This document shows, one piece after another, positions 35,129 to 44,036 of a stretch of 64,000 nt of DNA (positions within the stretch are counted from its first letter, which is position 1; every line of letters begins with the position of its first letter). The notes beneath the pieces are model-generated. The model made no database searches, had not been told where the DNA came from, and saw nothing but the letters and a program-made list of their open reading frames with translations. Made by a program: the position numbers and the translations under genes. This DNA comes from Rhizobium sp. P38BS-XIX (GTDB lineage Bacteria; Pseudomonadota; Alphaproteobacteria; Rhizobiales; Rhizobiaceae), in assembly GCF_012641435.1 (NCBI RefSeq), contig NZ_JABAIJ010000011.1, positions 1-64,000 on the forward strand, given 5' to 3'.

Positions 35129-36175
35129 ATGAGCAAGGTGCGTGCCCTGGTGCTGGAACGTCAGCATGAATTGGCAATCCGTGAGATCGATCTGCCGCAG
35201 GAGGTCGGTTCGGGCGAGGTCAAGATCAAGATCCACACTGTCGGTGTTTGCGGATCCGACGTCCATTATTACACGCACGGCAAGATCGGCCCCTTTATCG
35301 TCAATGAGCCGATGGTCCTTGGCCATGAAGCCGCCGGCACCGTGGTCGAGATCGGTGCAGGTGTGACGCACCTGAAGGTCGGCGATCGCGTCTGCATGGA
35401 ACCTGGTATCCCCGATCCGAACTCAAAGGCCAGCCGTCTCGGCATGTACAATATCGATCCCGCCGTCACCTTCTGGGCGACGCCGCCAATTCACGGTGTT
35501 CTCACCCCCTTCGTCGTGCATCCGGCCAACTATACCTTCAAGCTGCCCGACAATGTGAGCTTTGCGGAAGGGGCGATGATCGAGCCTTTCGCGGTGGGCA
35601 TGCAAGCGGCAACGAAGGCGCGCATCACACCTGGCGACACGGCCGTGGTGCTCGGCGCCGGTCCGATCGGCATCATGGTCGCGATTGCCGCGCTTGCCGG
35701 CGGCTGCGCCCGCGCGATCGTTGCCGATCTTGCTCAGCCGAAACTCGATATCGCTGCGCAGTATCAGGGGGTCATCCCGGTCAACATTCGCGAAAAGAAT
35801 TTGATCGATGAGGTCAATCGCCTGACGGACGGCTGGGGTGCGGACGTCATCTTTGAATGCTCCGGGTCGCCCAAGGCCTGGGAAACACTCATGGCGTTGC
35901 CGCGCCCCGGCGGCGTCATCGTTGCGGTTGGCTTGCCGGTCAATCCGGTTGGCTTCGATGTTTCGACGGCATCGACCAAGGAAATCCGCATCGAAACCGT
36001 GTTCCGATATGCGCATCAGTATGAACGTTCGATCGCGCTGATTGCCTCCGGTCGTGTCGATCTCAAGCCCTTGATTTCCGAAACCTTTGCCTTCGAGGAC
36101 TCCATCAAGGCATTCGATCGCGCCGTCGAAGCCCGACCGAGCGATGTCAAGTTGCAGATCGCTCTCGATCAGTAA
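35129..36175 (+). CDS. zinc-dependent polyol dehydrogenase (xylitol/sorbitol dehydrogenase type)
   Basis: 348 residues from ATG 35129 (AGAGGA upstream). Medium-chain dehydrogenase: [11 protein letters not shown] supplies the zinc cysteine, [12 protein letters not shown] the His-Glu pair, [15 protein letters not shown] the NAD-binding motif, and ATPPIHGV is typical of sorbitol/xylitol dehydrogenases. The structural-zinc cysteine cluster is absent ([13 protein letters not shown]), as in many SDH-type members. It oxidises a polyol to a ketose with NAD in the cytosol. A proposed xylitol substrate is based on family similarity only. Confidence 0.88.
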   Translation: MSKVRALVLERQHELAIREIDLPQEVGSGEVKIKIHTVGVCGSDVHYYTHGKIGPFIVNEPMVLGHEAAGTVVEIGAGVTHLKVGDRVCMEPGIPDPNSKASRLGMYNIDPAVTFWATPPIHGVLTPFVVHPANYTFKLPDNVSFAEGAMIEPFAVGMQAATKARITPGDTAVVLGAGPIGIMVAIAALAGGCARAIVADLAQPKLDIAAQYQGVIPVNIREKNLIDEVNRLTDGWGADVIFECSGSPKAWETLMALPRPGGVIVAVGLPVNPVGFDVSTASTKEIRIETVFRYAHQYERSIALIASGRVDLKPLISETFAFEDSIKAFDRAVEARPSDVKLQIALDQ

Positions 36176-36345
36176 GCTTCGGTTTTCTCATCGCCTTGCC
36201 TTTGCCCGACCCAATTTCGGCTCTTATGGTGGCAAGGCGATGTTTTTCCTCAGTTTCACTTCGCGTGTAGACGGCCCGGCAAAAGCGATGCTACTAGCCT
36301 TTCTAAGGGAAAAGGCTTTGGCGCCGTGAAACGGGAAGGACTGCC

Positions 36346-38088
36346 GTGCCGCACGACGTTGCATTGATCGCATTGATTGCCGCCGGCTTCGTGTTCGCGG
36401 CCATTTTCGGCTATCTGGCCGACAGGCTGCATCTGCCGCCATTGGTCGGCTATCTGGTTGCCGGCGTGATCATAGGCTCCTCCACGCCGGGGTTCGTCGC
36501 CGACGTCTCGCTTGCGTCGCAATTGGCCGAGATCGGCGTGATATTGCTGATGTTTGGCGTAGGCCTGCATTTTTCTGCGGCGGATCTGCTCGCAGTGCGT
36601 GGCGTTGCCATTCCCGGAGCCATCGGACAGATCGCGATCGCGACGCTTTTGGGCATCGGTCTCACCTCCTTGTGGGGATGGGGAGTCGGCGCCGGCGTCG
36701 TCTTCGGGCTGAGCCTTGCGGTCGCAAGTACCGTCGTGCTGCTGAAGGCGCTGGAGGAGCGCAATCTGGTGAGCTCGACAAACGGTCGCGTTGCTGTCGG
36801 CTGGCTGATCGTCGAGGATCTGGCCATGGTGCTCGCCCTTGTCCTGTTGCCGGCCTTTGCCGGCGTCATGGGTGGTCATGCCGATGCCGGCGAGCATGCA
36901 GCGTCCGGCTCGATCTGGCTGACGATCGGAATGACCCTTGTCAAGGTTGCGGCTTTTGCCGCCGTTGCCATCTTCGTCGGCCCGCGCGTCGTCCCCTGGC
37001 TTCTGACCTCGGTTGCCCGCACGGGCTCGCGCGAATTGTTCACCCTATCGGTTCTGGCGATCGCGCTTGGCATTGCCTTTGGGGCTGCCGAGATATTCGG
37101 CGTATCTTTCGCGCTCGGGGCTTTCTTTGCCGGACTGGTGATGAGTGAATCGCATCTCAGTCATCGAGCCGCCGCGGATTCTCTACCGTTGCAGAATGCG
37201 TTTTCGGTGCTGTTCTTCGTGTCGGTCGGCATGCTGTTCGATCCGTCGATCCTGGTGCGCGAACCATTGATGATCATCGGTGTGCTCGCCTTGATCATGC
37301 TCGGAAAGTCGCTGATCGCGTTCGGGGTCGTGCTGTTGTTGCGCTATCCGGCCAGCATGGGCTTTGCGGTTGCTGCCGGTCTTGCACAGATCGGCGAATT
37401 TTCCTTCATTCTGGCCGGGCTCGGCGTTTCGCTTGGTCTTTTGTCGCGCGAAGGGCAGGATCTCATTCTCGCCGGGGCGATTTTGTCGATCACGCTCAAT
37501 CCTCTGGCCTTCTTCGCCGTCGAAAAACTTGAAAAATGGTCGGGCTCCCGTTGGCCATTTCTCGCGACCAAATATGGCATGGCCAAGCAGGATGGCCTGC
37601 GCCGTGAGCTGACCGCCATCAACAAGCAGCGCGAGGAAAGAGACCGTCAGCATCACCTTGAAATCGAGCAGCTGATCGAGACATTTCCGATGTTTGCCGA
37701 GCTGGACGACAACGCGCATGAAGAGTTGCTGCTGCTCTTCCGGCCGAGATCGGCGTCCCCGGGTGATCGCGTTATCCGCAACGGCGACCGTGGCGACAGC
37801 ATGTTTTTCATCGCATCCGGCGCCGTCGAGGTTCAATTGGAAGAGGATGAAATCCCGCTGGGGGCCGGCTCTTTCTTCGGCGAGATGGCGCTTCTGACAG
37901 GTGCTCGCCGCACCGCCGATGTCGTTGCCGTCGATTTCTGTCAGCTTTTCGTGCTGGAACGCCGCGATTTCAATCTCTTCATGTCGCGCCACCCGCAATT
38001 GCGCGCCGCCGTCAGCCGAATGGCGCGTGAGCGGCAGGAAAGCAACGTGTCGCGCCAGCGACGCGACGAGTCTCGTGACGCGGGCTGA
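36346..38088 (+). CDS. CPA2 cation:proton antiporter with C-terminal cyclic-nucleotide-binding domain
   Basis: 580 residues from GTG 36346 (GGAAGGA upstream). Residues 1-385 are a Na+/H+ exchanger domain with about twelve spans (FGYLADRLHLPPLVGYLVAG, LMFGVGLHFSAADLLAVRG, SVGMLFDPSILV), closest in feel to YbaL/KefB. A charged linker (QREERDRQHHLEIEQ) leads to a cNMP-binding beta-roll at about 455-560 (RVIRNGDRGDSMFFIASGAV, GSFFGEMALLTGARRTADV). The usual TrkA-N domain of YbaL/Kef is missing. This suggests regulation of ion exchange by a cyclic nucleotide or related ligand. Note RRTADV instead of the classical RTA/S pocket; binding is unproven. Confidence 0.88.
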   Translation: MPHDVALIALIAAGFVFAAIFGYLADRLHLPPLVGYLVAGVIIGSSTPGFVADVSLASQLAEIGVILLMFGVGLHFSAADLLAVRGVAIPGAIGQIAIATLLGIGLTSLWGWGVGAGVVFGLSLAVASTVVLLKALEERNLVSSTNGRVAVGWLIVEDLAMVLALVLLPAFAGVMGGHADAGEHAASGSIWLTIGMTLVKVAAFAAVAIFVGPRVVPWLLTSVARTGSRELFTLSVLAIALGIAFGAAEIFGVSFALGAFFAGLVMSESHLSHRAAADSLPLQNAFSVLFFVSVGMLFDPSILVREPLMIIGVLALIMLGKSLIAFGVVLLLRYPASMGFAVAAGLAQIGEFSFILAGLGVSLGLLSREGQDLILAGAILSITLNPLAFFAVEKLEKWSGSRWPFLATKYGMAKQDGLRRELTAINKQREERDRQHHLEIEQLIETFPMFAELDDNAHEELLLLFRPRSASPGDRVIRNGDRGDSMFFIASGAVEVQLEEDEIPLGAGSFFGEMALLTGARRTADVVAVDFCQLFVLERRDFNLFMSRHPQLRAAVSRMARERQESNVSRQRRDESRDAG

Positions 38089-38140
38089 TCAACTCCGTTA
38101 ACGCGCCCGCGATCTTCCAGGCTCGTTTCGCGTGTTGGAT

Positions 38141-39052
38141 TTAGCGACGCTTCAGCCAGGATTTCGACACCCGGCAGGCCATGGTATATGCCGGATCGAA
38201 GACGTTGCCGACATCGTAGCGAACGACCTGACCCAGCAGGTGGCTTGCCGCCGTTCTGTCCAGACCATAGTCGGTTTCCAGCCAGCGGAGCATCTCGCTC
38301 GTCGCGTGTTGCAGAGCCTGGTCAAGCGGTCGAGCATTGCCAATGGTGAAGATGTCATCGGCGGTTTCGCCGCGCGGCCAGATAATCGTCCGCTTCTTTT
38401 CGACGCTCAGTCGCACAGTGACCTCGAACGTCGTTTCGATCCCCGTGCCGACGATTTCGCCGTCACCCTGTACGGCGTGGCAATCGCCCAGAAAGAAAAG
38501 TGCGCCGGATGCCGAGACCGGAAACCACACGGTCGCGCCCGGACCAAGCAATCGATAATCCATGTTGCCGCCGAATTCACCGCTCGTGGCTGTCGATATG
38601 GCTTGCCCGAGCGAAGGCGCGACGCCGAAACATCCGATCATCGGCGCGAGCGGCAGCGTGAACGCCTCGAGGCCAGAAACCGGTTCCGCAAGCCTGGCAG
38701 TCAAGGCTTTGCGGTCAATGTCCCAGAACACCTTCCTGCTCTCAGGCAGGCCACGCACGTCGCGCGGATCGACCACATTGCCGGCCACGACGCTGCGAGT
38801 AAACCCGGTGTCGCGCGTCGGCACCATCGTCAGAATCTCGACCTTGAGAGAATCTCCCGGTTCGGCGCCTTCGACAAAGATTGGACCGTTCATCGGGTTA
38901 GGGCCCGAGATGCGATTGACGTCGTCTTTATCGTAGCCGGCCGCATCCAGCGTTTCGGTAATGATGGTGTCACCATCCGCAACATGCAGGGCCGGCGGCA
39001 GGGATCCGATGACATTGTAATAGCGATCTGGAACGAAACGATGTGACGTCAT
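38141..39052 (-). CDS. acetamidase/formamidase family protein
   Basis: 303 residues from ATG 39052; the frame is open upstream but without family similarity. FmdA/AmdA family: SGPNPMNGPIFVEGAEPGDSL, APMIGCFGVAP, SGEFGGNMDYRLLGPGATVW and GDCHAVQGDGEI, the last containing the metal-binding residues. It hydrolyses short amides to ammonia and a carboxylate. The gene is convergent with the antiporter gene and follows the alginate lyase gene by 97 bases on the same strand. Confidence 0.9.
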   Translation of the reverse strand: MTSHRFVPDRYYNVIGSLPPALHVADGDTIITETLDAAGYDKDDVNRISGPNPMNGPIFVEGAEPGDSLKVEILTMVPTRDTGFTRSVVAGNVVDPRDVRGLPESRKVFWDIDRKALTARLAEPVSGLEAFTLPLAPMIGCFGVAPSLGQAISTATSGEFGGNMDYRLLGPGATVWFPVSASGALFFLGDCHAVQGDGEIVGTGIETTFEVTVRLSVEKKRTIIWPRGETADDIFTIGNARPLDQALQHATSEMLRWLETDYGLDRTAASHLLGQVVRYDVGNVFDPAYTMACRVSKSWLKRR

Positions 39053-39149
39053 TACGGTTGCTGCCCCTTGCGCTTGTGATTTGCCTGACTTTAGGCGGCG
39101 CAGATGTCTGCGAAAAGACCAAAACAAGACGGGCGGGCTATCTTTGCCA

Positions 39150-40202
39150 TCATTTCGGCGGCAGGCCACCGAGATAAAGCATGCTGCGCGACGTAAGTGT
39201 TTTCAGCAATGCGTCGAGCGCGGGATCCGGATAGCGCCGTTCGATCGGGGCGGCCCATGCCAGGTCTTCGGCATGCAGGTGCATCGGTTCTTGCTGCGCG
39301 CCTGCCGCACTGGTGAAGGACGACGGATCAGCGATGCCGGCAACGATCTTTCGAGTAAGGCGAGACAGGCCTTTGTCATTGATCTCATAGAGATCGACAC
39401 CGTTGGCAGCGGCCAGTTCGGCCATGGTCACGAGTGGAGCGGCGGCAAAGATATGGTAGTGCAGCGCACGGGATTTCCGTTTCATTTCGAGAGGTAACGT
39501 GCCGTCCGGCCCGATCTGCATCGCACCAATCTTGAAGCTGTCCACGCCCCAATCAAACAGATCCTTCCGGCTTGCGGCAATTCCTGCTGCCATCGCGCTC
39601 AATCCGGCCCAATAGCGGTGGTTGTTTCGACCGTCGCTCGTGTCATCTCTCCGCCCGTAGTAAGCGATGTTTTTGGATGCGACATCGGCAAGCCATGTGG
39701 TGATGCGGACGCGCTCCTCTGTCGATATGTTTTGCTCCGAGCGTATCTTGAGCCAGGTTATGGCAAATGAGCCGAGGACCCAACCCTGAACATAGACCGC
39801 TTGGTTTGTCGCAGTAGCTCCAGTCAACGCACCGCTTGTGGCAAAGCCGTCAAGAAAATGTGCTGCACAATCTGCTTCAGCGTGGCCGCCGCCGGCCTGA
39901 TAGCGGTCGGCCATCTCGCTGGCACTTCGCATCGCTGCGTGCAGGCTGCCGGTCGCCTGATCATAGGCCTTCTTGCGGATGGGATCGACGATCGAATGGG
40001 CGGGGTCGGCATAATAATCGCCGGCTTCGATCGACAGGGGCAACCGCGGTGGCACCGGACACGTGAAGGTCTCGCTTTTATGCGCTGAAACAGGCTCATC
40101 CCACGGGCTACGCAGGTCAGCCGCATTCGCCTGTGACAGTCCCGCGATCAGGACGAGCGCCGTAATGGCCGACATTGCGGATATCGTATTTATGCGAGGC
40201 AT
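39150..40202 (-). CDS. PL5-type alginate (mannuronate) lyase-like exported protein
   Basis: 350 residues with a signal peptide (MPRINTISAMSAITALVLIAG, then SQANAA). The alginate lyase family 5 active-site regions are visible: RNNHRYWAGLSAMAAG (catalytic asparagine and histidine) and DGTLPLEMKRKSRALHYHI (arginine and tyrosine). It would cleave poly-mannuronate by beta-elimination in the periplasm or outside. No alginate biosynthesis genes are near, so a catabolic or exopolysaccharide-modifying role is more likely than the quality-control role of pseudomonad AlgL. Family assignment is good, substrate is inferred. Confidence 0.85.
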   Translation of the reverse strand: MPRINTISAMSAITALVLIAGLSQANAADLRSPWDEPVSAHKSETFTCPVPPRLPLSIEAGDYYADPAHSIVDPIRKKAYDQATGSLHAAMRSASEMADRYQAGGGHAEADCAAHFLDGFATSGALTGATATNQAVYVQGWVLGSFAITWLKIRSEQNISTEERVRITTWLADVASKNIAYYGRRDDTSDGRNNHRYWAGLSAMAAGIAASRKDLFDWGVDSFKIGAMQIGPDGTLPLEMKRKSRALHYHIFAAAPLVTMAELAAANGVDLYEINDKGLSRLTRKIVAGIADPSSFTSAAGAQQEPMHLHAEDLAWAAPIERRYPDPALDALLKTLTSRSMLYLGGLPPK

Positions 40203-40440
40203 CGGATACCTGACCTGTGGCGGGTAAGGAGTACTATTGGATGGTTGATGGCGTTTTTACGTTCGTCATCCCTGTCAAAACGTGGCCAGGTTGTTTCTCG
40301 ATCCCGCCGACAAGTTGGATGTCTTGCCGCCATCTTGTCTGGAATATGTCGCGCTGACGTATCGTGCCGTTTCGCAAGGACGGGTGTGTGAAATTAAAGA
40401 CCTAAATTCAGAAGGTGTATTTAAGAGGTCGAAACGCGCT

Positions 40441-41391
40441 TTAGGCGAAGTGGTCTCGGAAGGCTTGTGGTGTTGTCCCAAATTTTCGCATGAAGTTGCG
40501 CCGCATCGTTTCCTCCGACGCAAAACCGCAGTGCGTTCGGGCTTGATGGACACTATGGCCTTCTTCGAGAAGTCGCCGCGCTGCCTCGATACGGATCTCC
40601 TCCACTGCTCTGGCCGGCGTTTGTCCCGTCTCCTTCAGATAGTGCCGGGAGAAGCTGCGCGCGCTCATATTTGCCCGTTCCGCAAGAGCCGGGAGGGAGA
40701 GGTCGGCGCGCAGATTATCCATGATCCACGCATGCAGGCGATCGAAGCGTTCATCGCTTTGCTGAAGGCGCAGAGCCGAACTGAATTGCGCCTGACCGCC
40801 TGGTCGTTTGAGAAAGACGACAAGTTCACGCGCGACGGAAAGCGCCAGTGTCCGCCCGAGATCCGCCTCGACCAAGGCAAGTGCAAGGTCGATGCCTGCG
40901 GTCACGCCGGCTGAGCTCCAGATTTCTCCATCCTGTACGAAGATGGGATCGGGCTCGAGCTTCACCTGCGGAAAGCGTTTTGCAAATTCCGCGCAGCGGT
41001 TCCAATGCGTGGCCGCCCGTCGTCCATCCATCAATCCCGCCTCGGCAAGAAGAAAGGCGCCACTGCAAACGGAGGCCGTGCGCCGGGCGGCCGCGGATCG
41101 GCGCTTTATCCAGTCCACCAACCCGGCATCATCGCAGGCCTTGTTAACGCCCCAGCCACCGGCAACGATCAGCGTATCGAGCGGATCATCGGCATGGCCA
41201 AGCGGGGCGGTCAGGAGCGCAAGACCCGAGCTGGTCCTTGTCTGTGCCGAACTGCCGACGGCGACCGCTTCGTAAGGGCGCGGGAATCCGTCCTTGAGCG
41301 CTTCTTCGTTGGCGCTGGTAAAAACCTGGAGCGGCCCGGTAATGTCGAGCAGCTGAGCATTTTCGAAGGTGAGAATTTCGATACGGCGCAT
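40441..41391 (-). CDS. GlxA-type AraC regulator with DJ-1/PfpI sensor domain
   Basis: 316 residues from ATG 41391; the frame continues to a TTG at 41460 without better signals. N-terminal DJ-1/PfpI-like domain (RRIEILTFENAQLLDITGPL, TASVCSGAFLLAEAGL with the nucleophile-elbow cysteine, THWNRCAEF), then two AraC helix-turn-helix motifs at about 215-310 (LSLPALAERANMSARSFSR and VHQARTHCGFASEETMRRN). It is divergent, at 85 bases, from a DJ-1/isonitrile-hydratase-like enzyme, which it likely regulates. The gap carries the inverted repeat at 41416-41429. Confidence 0.9.
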   Translation of the reverse strand: MRRIEILTFENAQLLDITGPLQVFTSANEEALKDGFPRPYEAVAVGSSAQTRTSSGLALLTAPLGHADDPLDTLIVAGGWGVNKACDDAGLVDWIKRRSAAARRTASVCSGAFLLAEAGLMDGRRAATHWNRCAEFAKRFPQVKLEPDPIFVQDGEIWSSAGVTAGIDLALALVEADLGRTLALSVARELVVFLKRPGGQAQFSSALRLQQSDERFDRLHAWIMDNLRADLSLPALAERANMSARSFSRHYLKETGQTPARAVEEIRIEAARRLLEEGHSVHQARTHCGFASEETMRRNFMRKFGTTPQAFRDHFA

Positions 41392-41415
41392 GATTGGCTG
41401 AAAATGGCGGTGGTT

Positions 41416-41429
41416 TGGCAAATATGCCA
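41416..41429. promoter_or_regulatory. inverted repeat between the GlxA-type regulator and its divergent neighbour
   Basis: TGGCA (41416-41420), four bases AATA, TGCCA (41425-41429), near the middle of an 85-base divergent promoter region. Candidate operator for the AraC-type regulator; inferred from position. Confidence 0.4.
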
Positions 41430-41476
41430 GATTGTTCTCGCATATGTTCGGGAAAGTCAATCATCGGAGACCCATC

Positions 41477-42151
41477 ATGACCATCCGCTTCGGCCTGCTT
41501 GTCTTTCCTGGCGTCCAGCAACTGGATCTGACGGCACCTTATGAGATCTTTGCGTCTACCGAGGGTGCGGAAGTCCATCTCATCTGGAAGGACACGTCAC
41601 CGATCATCTCTGCGACCAAGCTCGTGCTTCAGCCGACGACGACCTTTGCCGATTGCCCACAGCTCGATGTTATCTGCGTACCCGGTGGTGGTGGTGTGAA
41701 CGCGCTGCTGGAAGATGACGCGGTTCTGGCTTTTGTTCGGGAAAAGGCGGCGACAGCTCGCTTTATCAGCTCGGTGTGCACGGGCTCACTCGTATTGGGG
41801 GCCGCAGGTCTGCTCAAAGACAAGAAAGCGACGAGCCATTGGAATGCCATCGACTTTCTGGCTGGCTTCGGGGCAATCGCTACGTCGGGGCGCGTCGTGC
41901 GGGATGGCAATATCTTCACCGCGGGCGGGGTGACGGCCGGCATCGATTTCGGGCTCACGATCGTCGCAGCCTTATGCGGTCAGGAGGAGGCTGAAAGCGT
42001 TCAGCTCTCGCTGGAATATGCACCCGAGCCGCCTTTTCACTCCGGCACGCCCCATCAGGCCAGCGCCGAAGTGCTGAAAAGGACTAAGGCGAGACTTGCT
42101 GCATCGCGGGCTGCTCGCGAGACGATCATGGCTCGGCTTGCTTCCGCCTGA
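41477..42151 (+). CDS. DJ-1/PfpI family protein, isonitrile hydratase-like
   Basis: 224 residues from ATG 41477 (GGAGA seven bases upstream). Same fold as the regulator's sensor domain: FGLLVFPGVQQLDLTAPYE, PGGGGVNALLED, FISSVCTGSLVLGAAGLL with the nucleophile cysteine, TSHWNAIDFL. Close in pattern to cyclohexyl-isocyanide hydratase InhA, which converts isonitriles to N-formamides in the cytosol. A formamidase gene lies nearby at 38141, which would make a coherent isonitrile-formamide route, but the two are not in one operon. Confidence 0.8.
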   Translation: MTIRFGLLVFPGVQQLDLTAPYEIFASTEGAEVHLIWKDTSPIISATKLVLQPTTTFADCPQLDVICVPGGGGVNALLEDDAVLAFVREKAATARFISSVCTGSLVLGAAGLLKDKKATSHWNAIDFLAGFGAIATSGRVVRDGNIFTAGGVTAGIDFGLTIVAALCGQEEAESVQLSLEYAPEPPFHSGTPHQASAEVLKRTKARLAASRAARETIMARLASA

Positions 42152-42255
42152 AATTCGAGCCTGATGCTTGAAATGTTGGCCGTAAAGGCTTGTCACCTCG
42201 CTGCCATGGAAGACCGCTAAGCAATCACTCGTATCGGTCTTTCATGGAAGCTAAG

Positions 42256-42672
42256 ATGAGCAATCGCGCAACGAAGATCCTTCCGCATCACCGCTTTTCG
42301 CATTCGCTGGGCGCGCCGCTTGCGCGCGTTCAAGGCACGATAGCTCATGTGTTCGAAGCCCCCGACAATCACCACGGCGCAAATCATCAGCATTTCAACG
42401 TCACGATCAATTCGGTGTTGAAGTTTGAGGGAGGCACAGAGGATATCACCGGACAGACAGTCTTCGTTGCCGTGCGTTTCGGCGATAATGAGGGTCTGGA
42501 TCATGAAATCCCAGATCTGACTGCGGGTGAACCGATCGAGCTGCAGGGCGAATATATTTCGATCGCTTCGGCTTACCCTACCGACGATAACAGCAATCCG
42601 GTGCTGCCGGTGCTCCACTTCACCCACCACCCCGTCGGTTATGTCATGTACAAGGGTGTGCATTATAGCTGA
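42256..42672 (+). CDS. small histidine-rich protein resembling DUF3465
   Basis: 138 residues from ATG 42256 (GGAAG five bases upstream). No signal peptide. Visible blocks are DNHHGANHQHFNVTI, GQTVFVAVRF, ELQGEYISIAS and VLHFTHHPVGYVMYKGVHYS. The order H-Q-x-F, nucleic-acid-binding-like beta strands, G-E-Y and H-x-T-H-H followed by G-x-x-Y resembles DUF3465 as I recall it; this is tentative. Histidine richness suggests metal binding. Function unknown. Confidence 0.6.
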   Translation: MSNRATKILPHHRFSHSLGAPLARVQGTIAHVFEAPDNHHGANHQHFNVTINSVLKFEGGTEDITGQTVFVAVRFGDNEGLDHEIPDLTAGEPIELQGEYISIASAYPTDDNSNPVLPVLHFTHHPVGYVMYKGVHYS

Positions 42673-42791
42673 TGCTTTCGACTGCCTCGCTCACCCTTAC
42701 CTGCTCCTTTCCCTCCCGCTTGACACAAAACGCATTTCTGCGACGGTGTCGTCGTGGCATCCTGTCCAGCCTTGGGGAAAAGGCTTATCTT

Positions 42792-43838
42792 ATGAATGAG
42801 TTCCGGTCATTTCGCTGTCTATCGCGCCTTGTCAGGGCGATGGCCGTCGTGCTGGCCACAAGTCTTTCTTATGCGGCGCCGTCATTGGGCGCGGAGGCGA
42901 CGGATCTGCCGTCGCAGTCGAAAGCATCGAGCGACCAGATCGAGAAGCTGATCGACGCCATCCGTGCGAATGGGGCCTTGACGGACAAGGATCTGCTGCG
43001 TCGTCGGGCTGACTTCGAAACGTTGATGGCGTCAACACCGGATCCGACGCGTGTGCAGATCCGTCGAGTGGATGCCAATGGCGTGGATGCCGATTTGATC
43101 TGGCCAGCCCGACTGCATCATCCAATCGGCCGACGGGTCATTCTGTATCTGCATGGAGGCGGCTTTTATAGCGGGTCTTTGCGCACTCATCGCAACATCG
43201 CAGCATCGCTTGCCAAGGCCGCATCCTGCGATGTGCTGCTGATCGACTATCGTCTTGCACCCGACTACCGTTTTCCGTCGCAGATGGACGATGCGATTGC
43301 GGCTTATCGCTGGCTTCTGATGTCTGGATACAAGGCCGGCAACATCGCCATTGCCGGCGAGTCTGTCGGCGCCACACTGGCGATCGAGGTCGTGCTGAAT
43401 CAGCTTCGCCTTCACGGTGCGCTACCCGCGGCCGTCATTGCCATGAGCCCGGTCACGGATTTTGCGGCAACCGGCGCGTCCATGACAACCAACGCCGCGA
43501 GCGATCCTTTCATGGGCAAAGACGAATTGACCGTCATTCATAACGCGTTCGCCCGGGATCAATCTGCGACAGATCCCGGAATTTCTCCTCTGTATGCCAA
43601 TTTTTCGGGTTTTCCGCCTTTGCTCATCCAGGTTGGTTCGCGAGAGACGCTGCTCAATGACAGTATGCGGCTGGCGGAGAAGGTGAAACAGGCTGGCGGA
43701 GATGTCAGCATGGAGGTCTGGCCCGGAATGATCCACCAGTGGCAGATTTTCCCGTTCTGGCTGGAGGATGCCAGGAAATCGGGCGGTCGGGCTGCAGAAT
43801 TCGCCGTCGCGCATTTTGCCGACAAGCCCGCTCAGTAG
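42792..43838 (+). CDS. exported alpha/beta hydrolase (HSL-type esterase)
   Basis: 348 residues from ATG 42792 (AAAAGG eight bases upstream), which gives a signal peptide MNEFRSFRCLSRLVRAMAVV with cleavage after LGAEA. The frame is open 120 bases further to 42672, where an ATG would overlap the previous stop, but that would bury the signal. Hormone-sensitive-lipase family: oxyanion hole YLHGGGFYSGS, nucleophile serine in GESVGA, an acid residue in the region after SPLYANFSGFPP, and histidine in MIHQWQIFP. It hydrolyses small acyl or aryl esters, probably in the periplasm. Confidence 0.85.
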   Translation: MNEFRSFRCLSRLVRAMAVVLATSLSYAAPSLGAEATDLPSQSKASSDQIEKLIDAIRANGALTDKDLLRRRADFETLMASTPDPTRVQIRRVDANGVDADLIWPARLHHPIGRRVILYLHGGGFYSGSLRTHRNIAASLAKAASCDVLLIDYRLAPDYRFPSQMDDAIAAYRWLLMSGYKAGNIAIAGESVGATLAIEVVLNQLRLHGALPAAVIAMSPVTDFAATGASMTTNAASDPFMGKDELTVIHNAFARDQSATDPGISPLYANFSGFPPLLIQVGSRETLLNDSMRLAEKVKQAGGDVSMEVWPGMIHQWQIFPFWLEDARKSGGRAAEFAVAHFADKPAQ

Positions 43839-43937
43839 GGCAGTTATCCGCACAACGCGATGGGAACGCGTGAGCAGCGCTGCTTCGGAAGAAGCGCACC
43901 TATCAATCCATTTGCTGGCTAGTTTTTACGATAATAG

Positions 43938-43947
43938 ATCGTGCGAT
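43938..43947. promoter_or_regulatory. candidate operator A upstream of the hydrolase gene
   Basis: ATCGTGCGAT within an AT-rich stretch (43931-43955). It is the reverse complement of site B at 44007-44016; the centres are 69 bases apart. Confidence 0.5.
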
Positions 43948-44006
43948 AAATTTTTAGTAGACAAGAGGATCGGATGGCTTTATCAGTTTGTATGTCGCGA
44001 TAATAA

Positions 44007-44016
44007 ATCGCACGAT
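44007..44016. promoter_or_regulatory. candidate operator B upstream of the hydrolase gene
   Basis: ATCGCACGAT, the reverse complement of site A; both are preceded by the 8-base word CGATAATA. It lies 20 bases before the hydrolase start codon. The regulator is not encoded nearby. Confidence 0.5.
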
Positions 44017-44036
44017 ATCTGAAAGTGGAGATTGAA

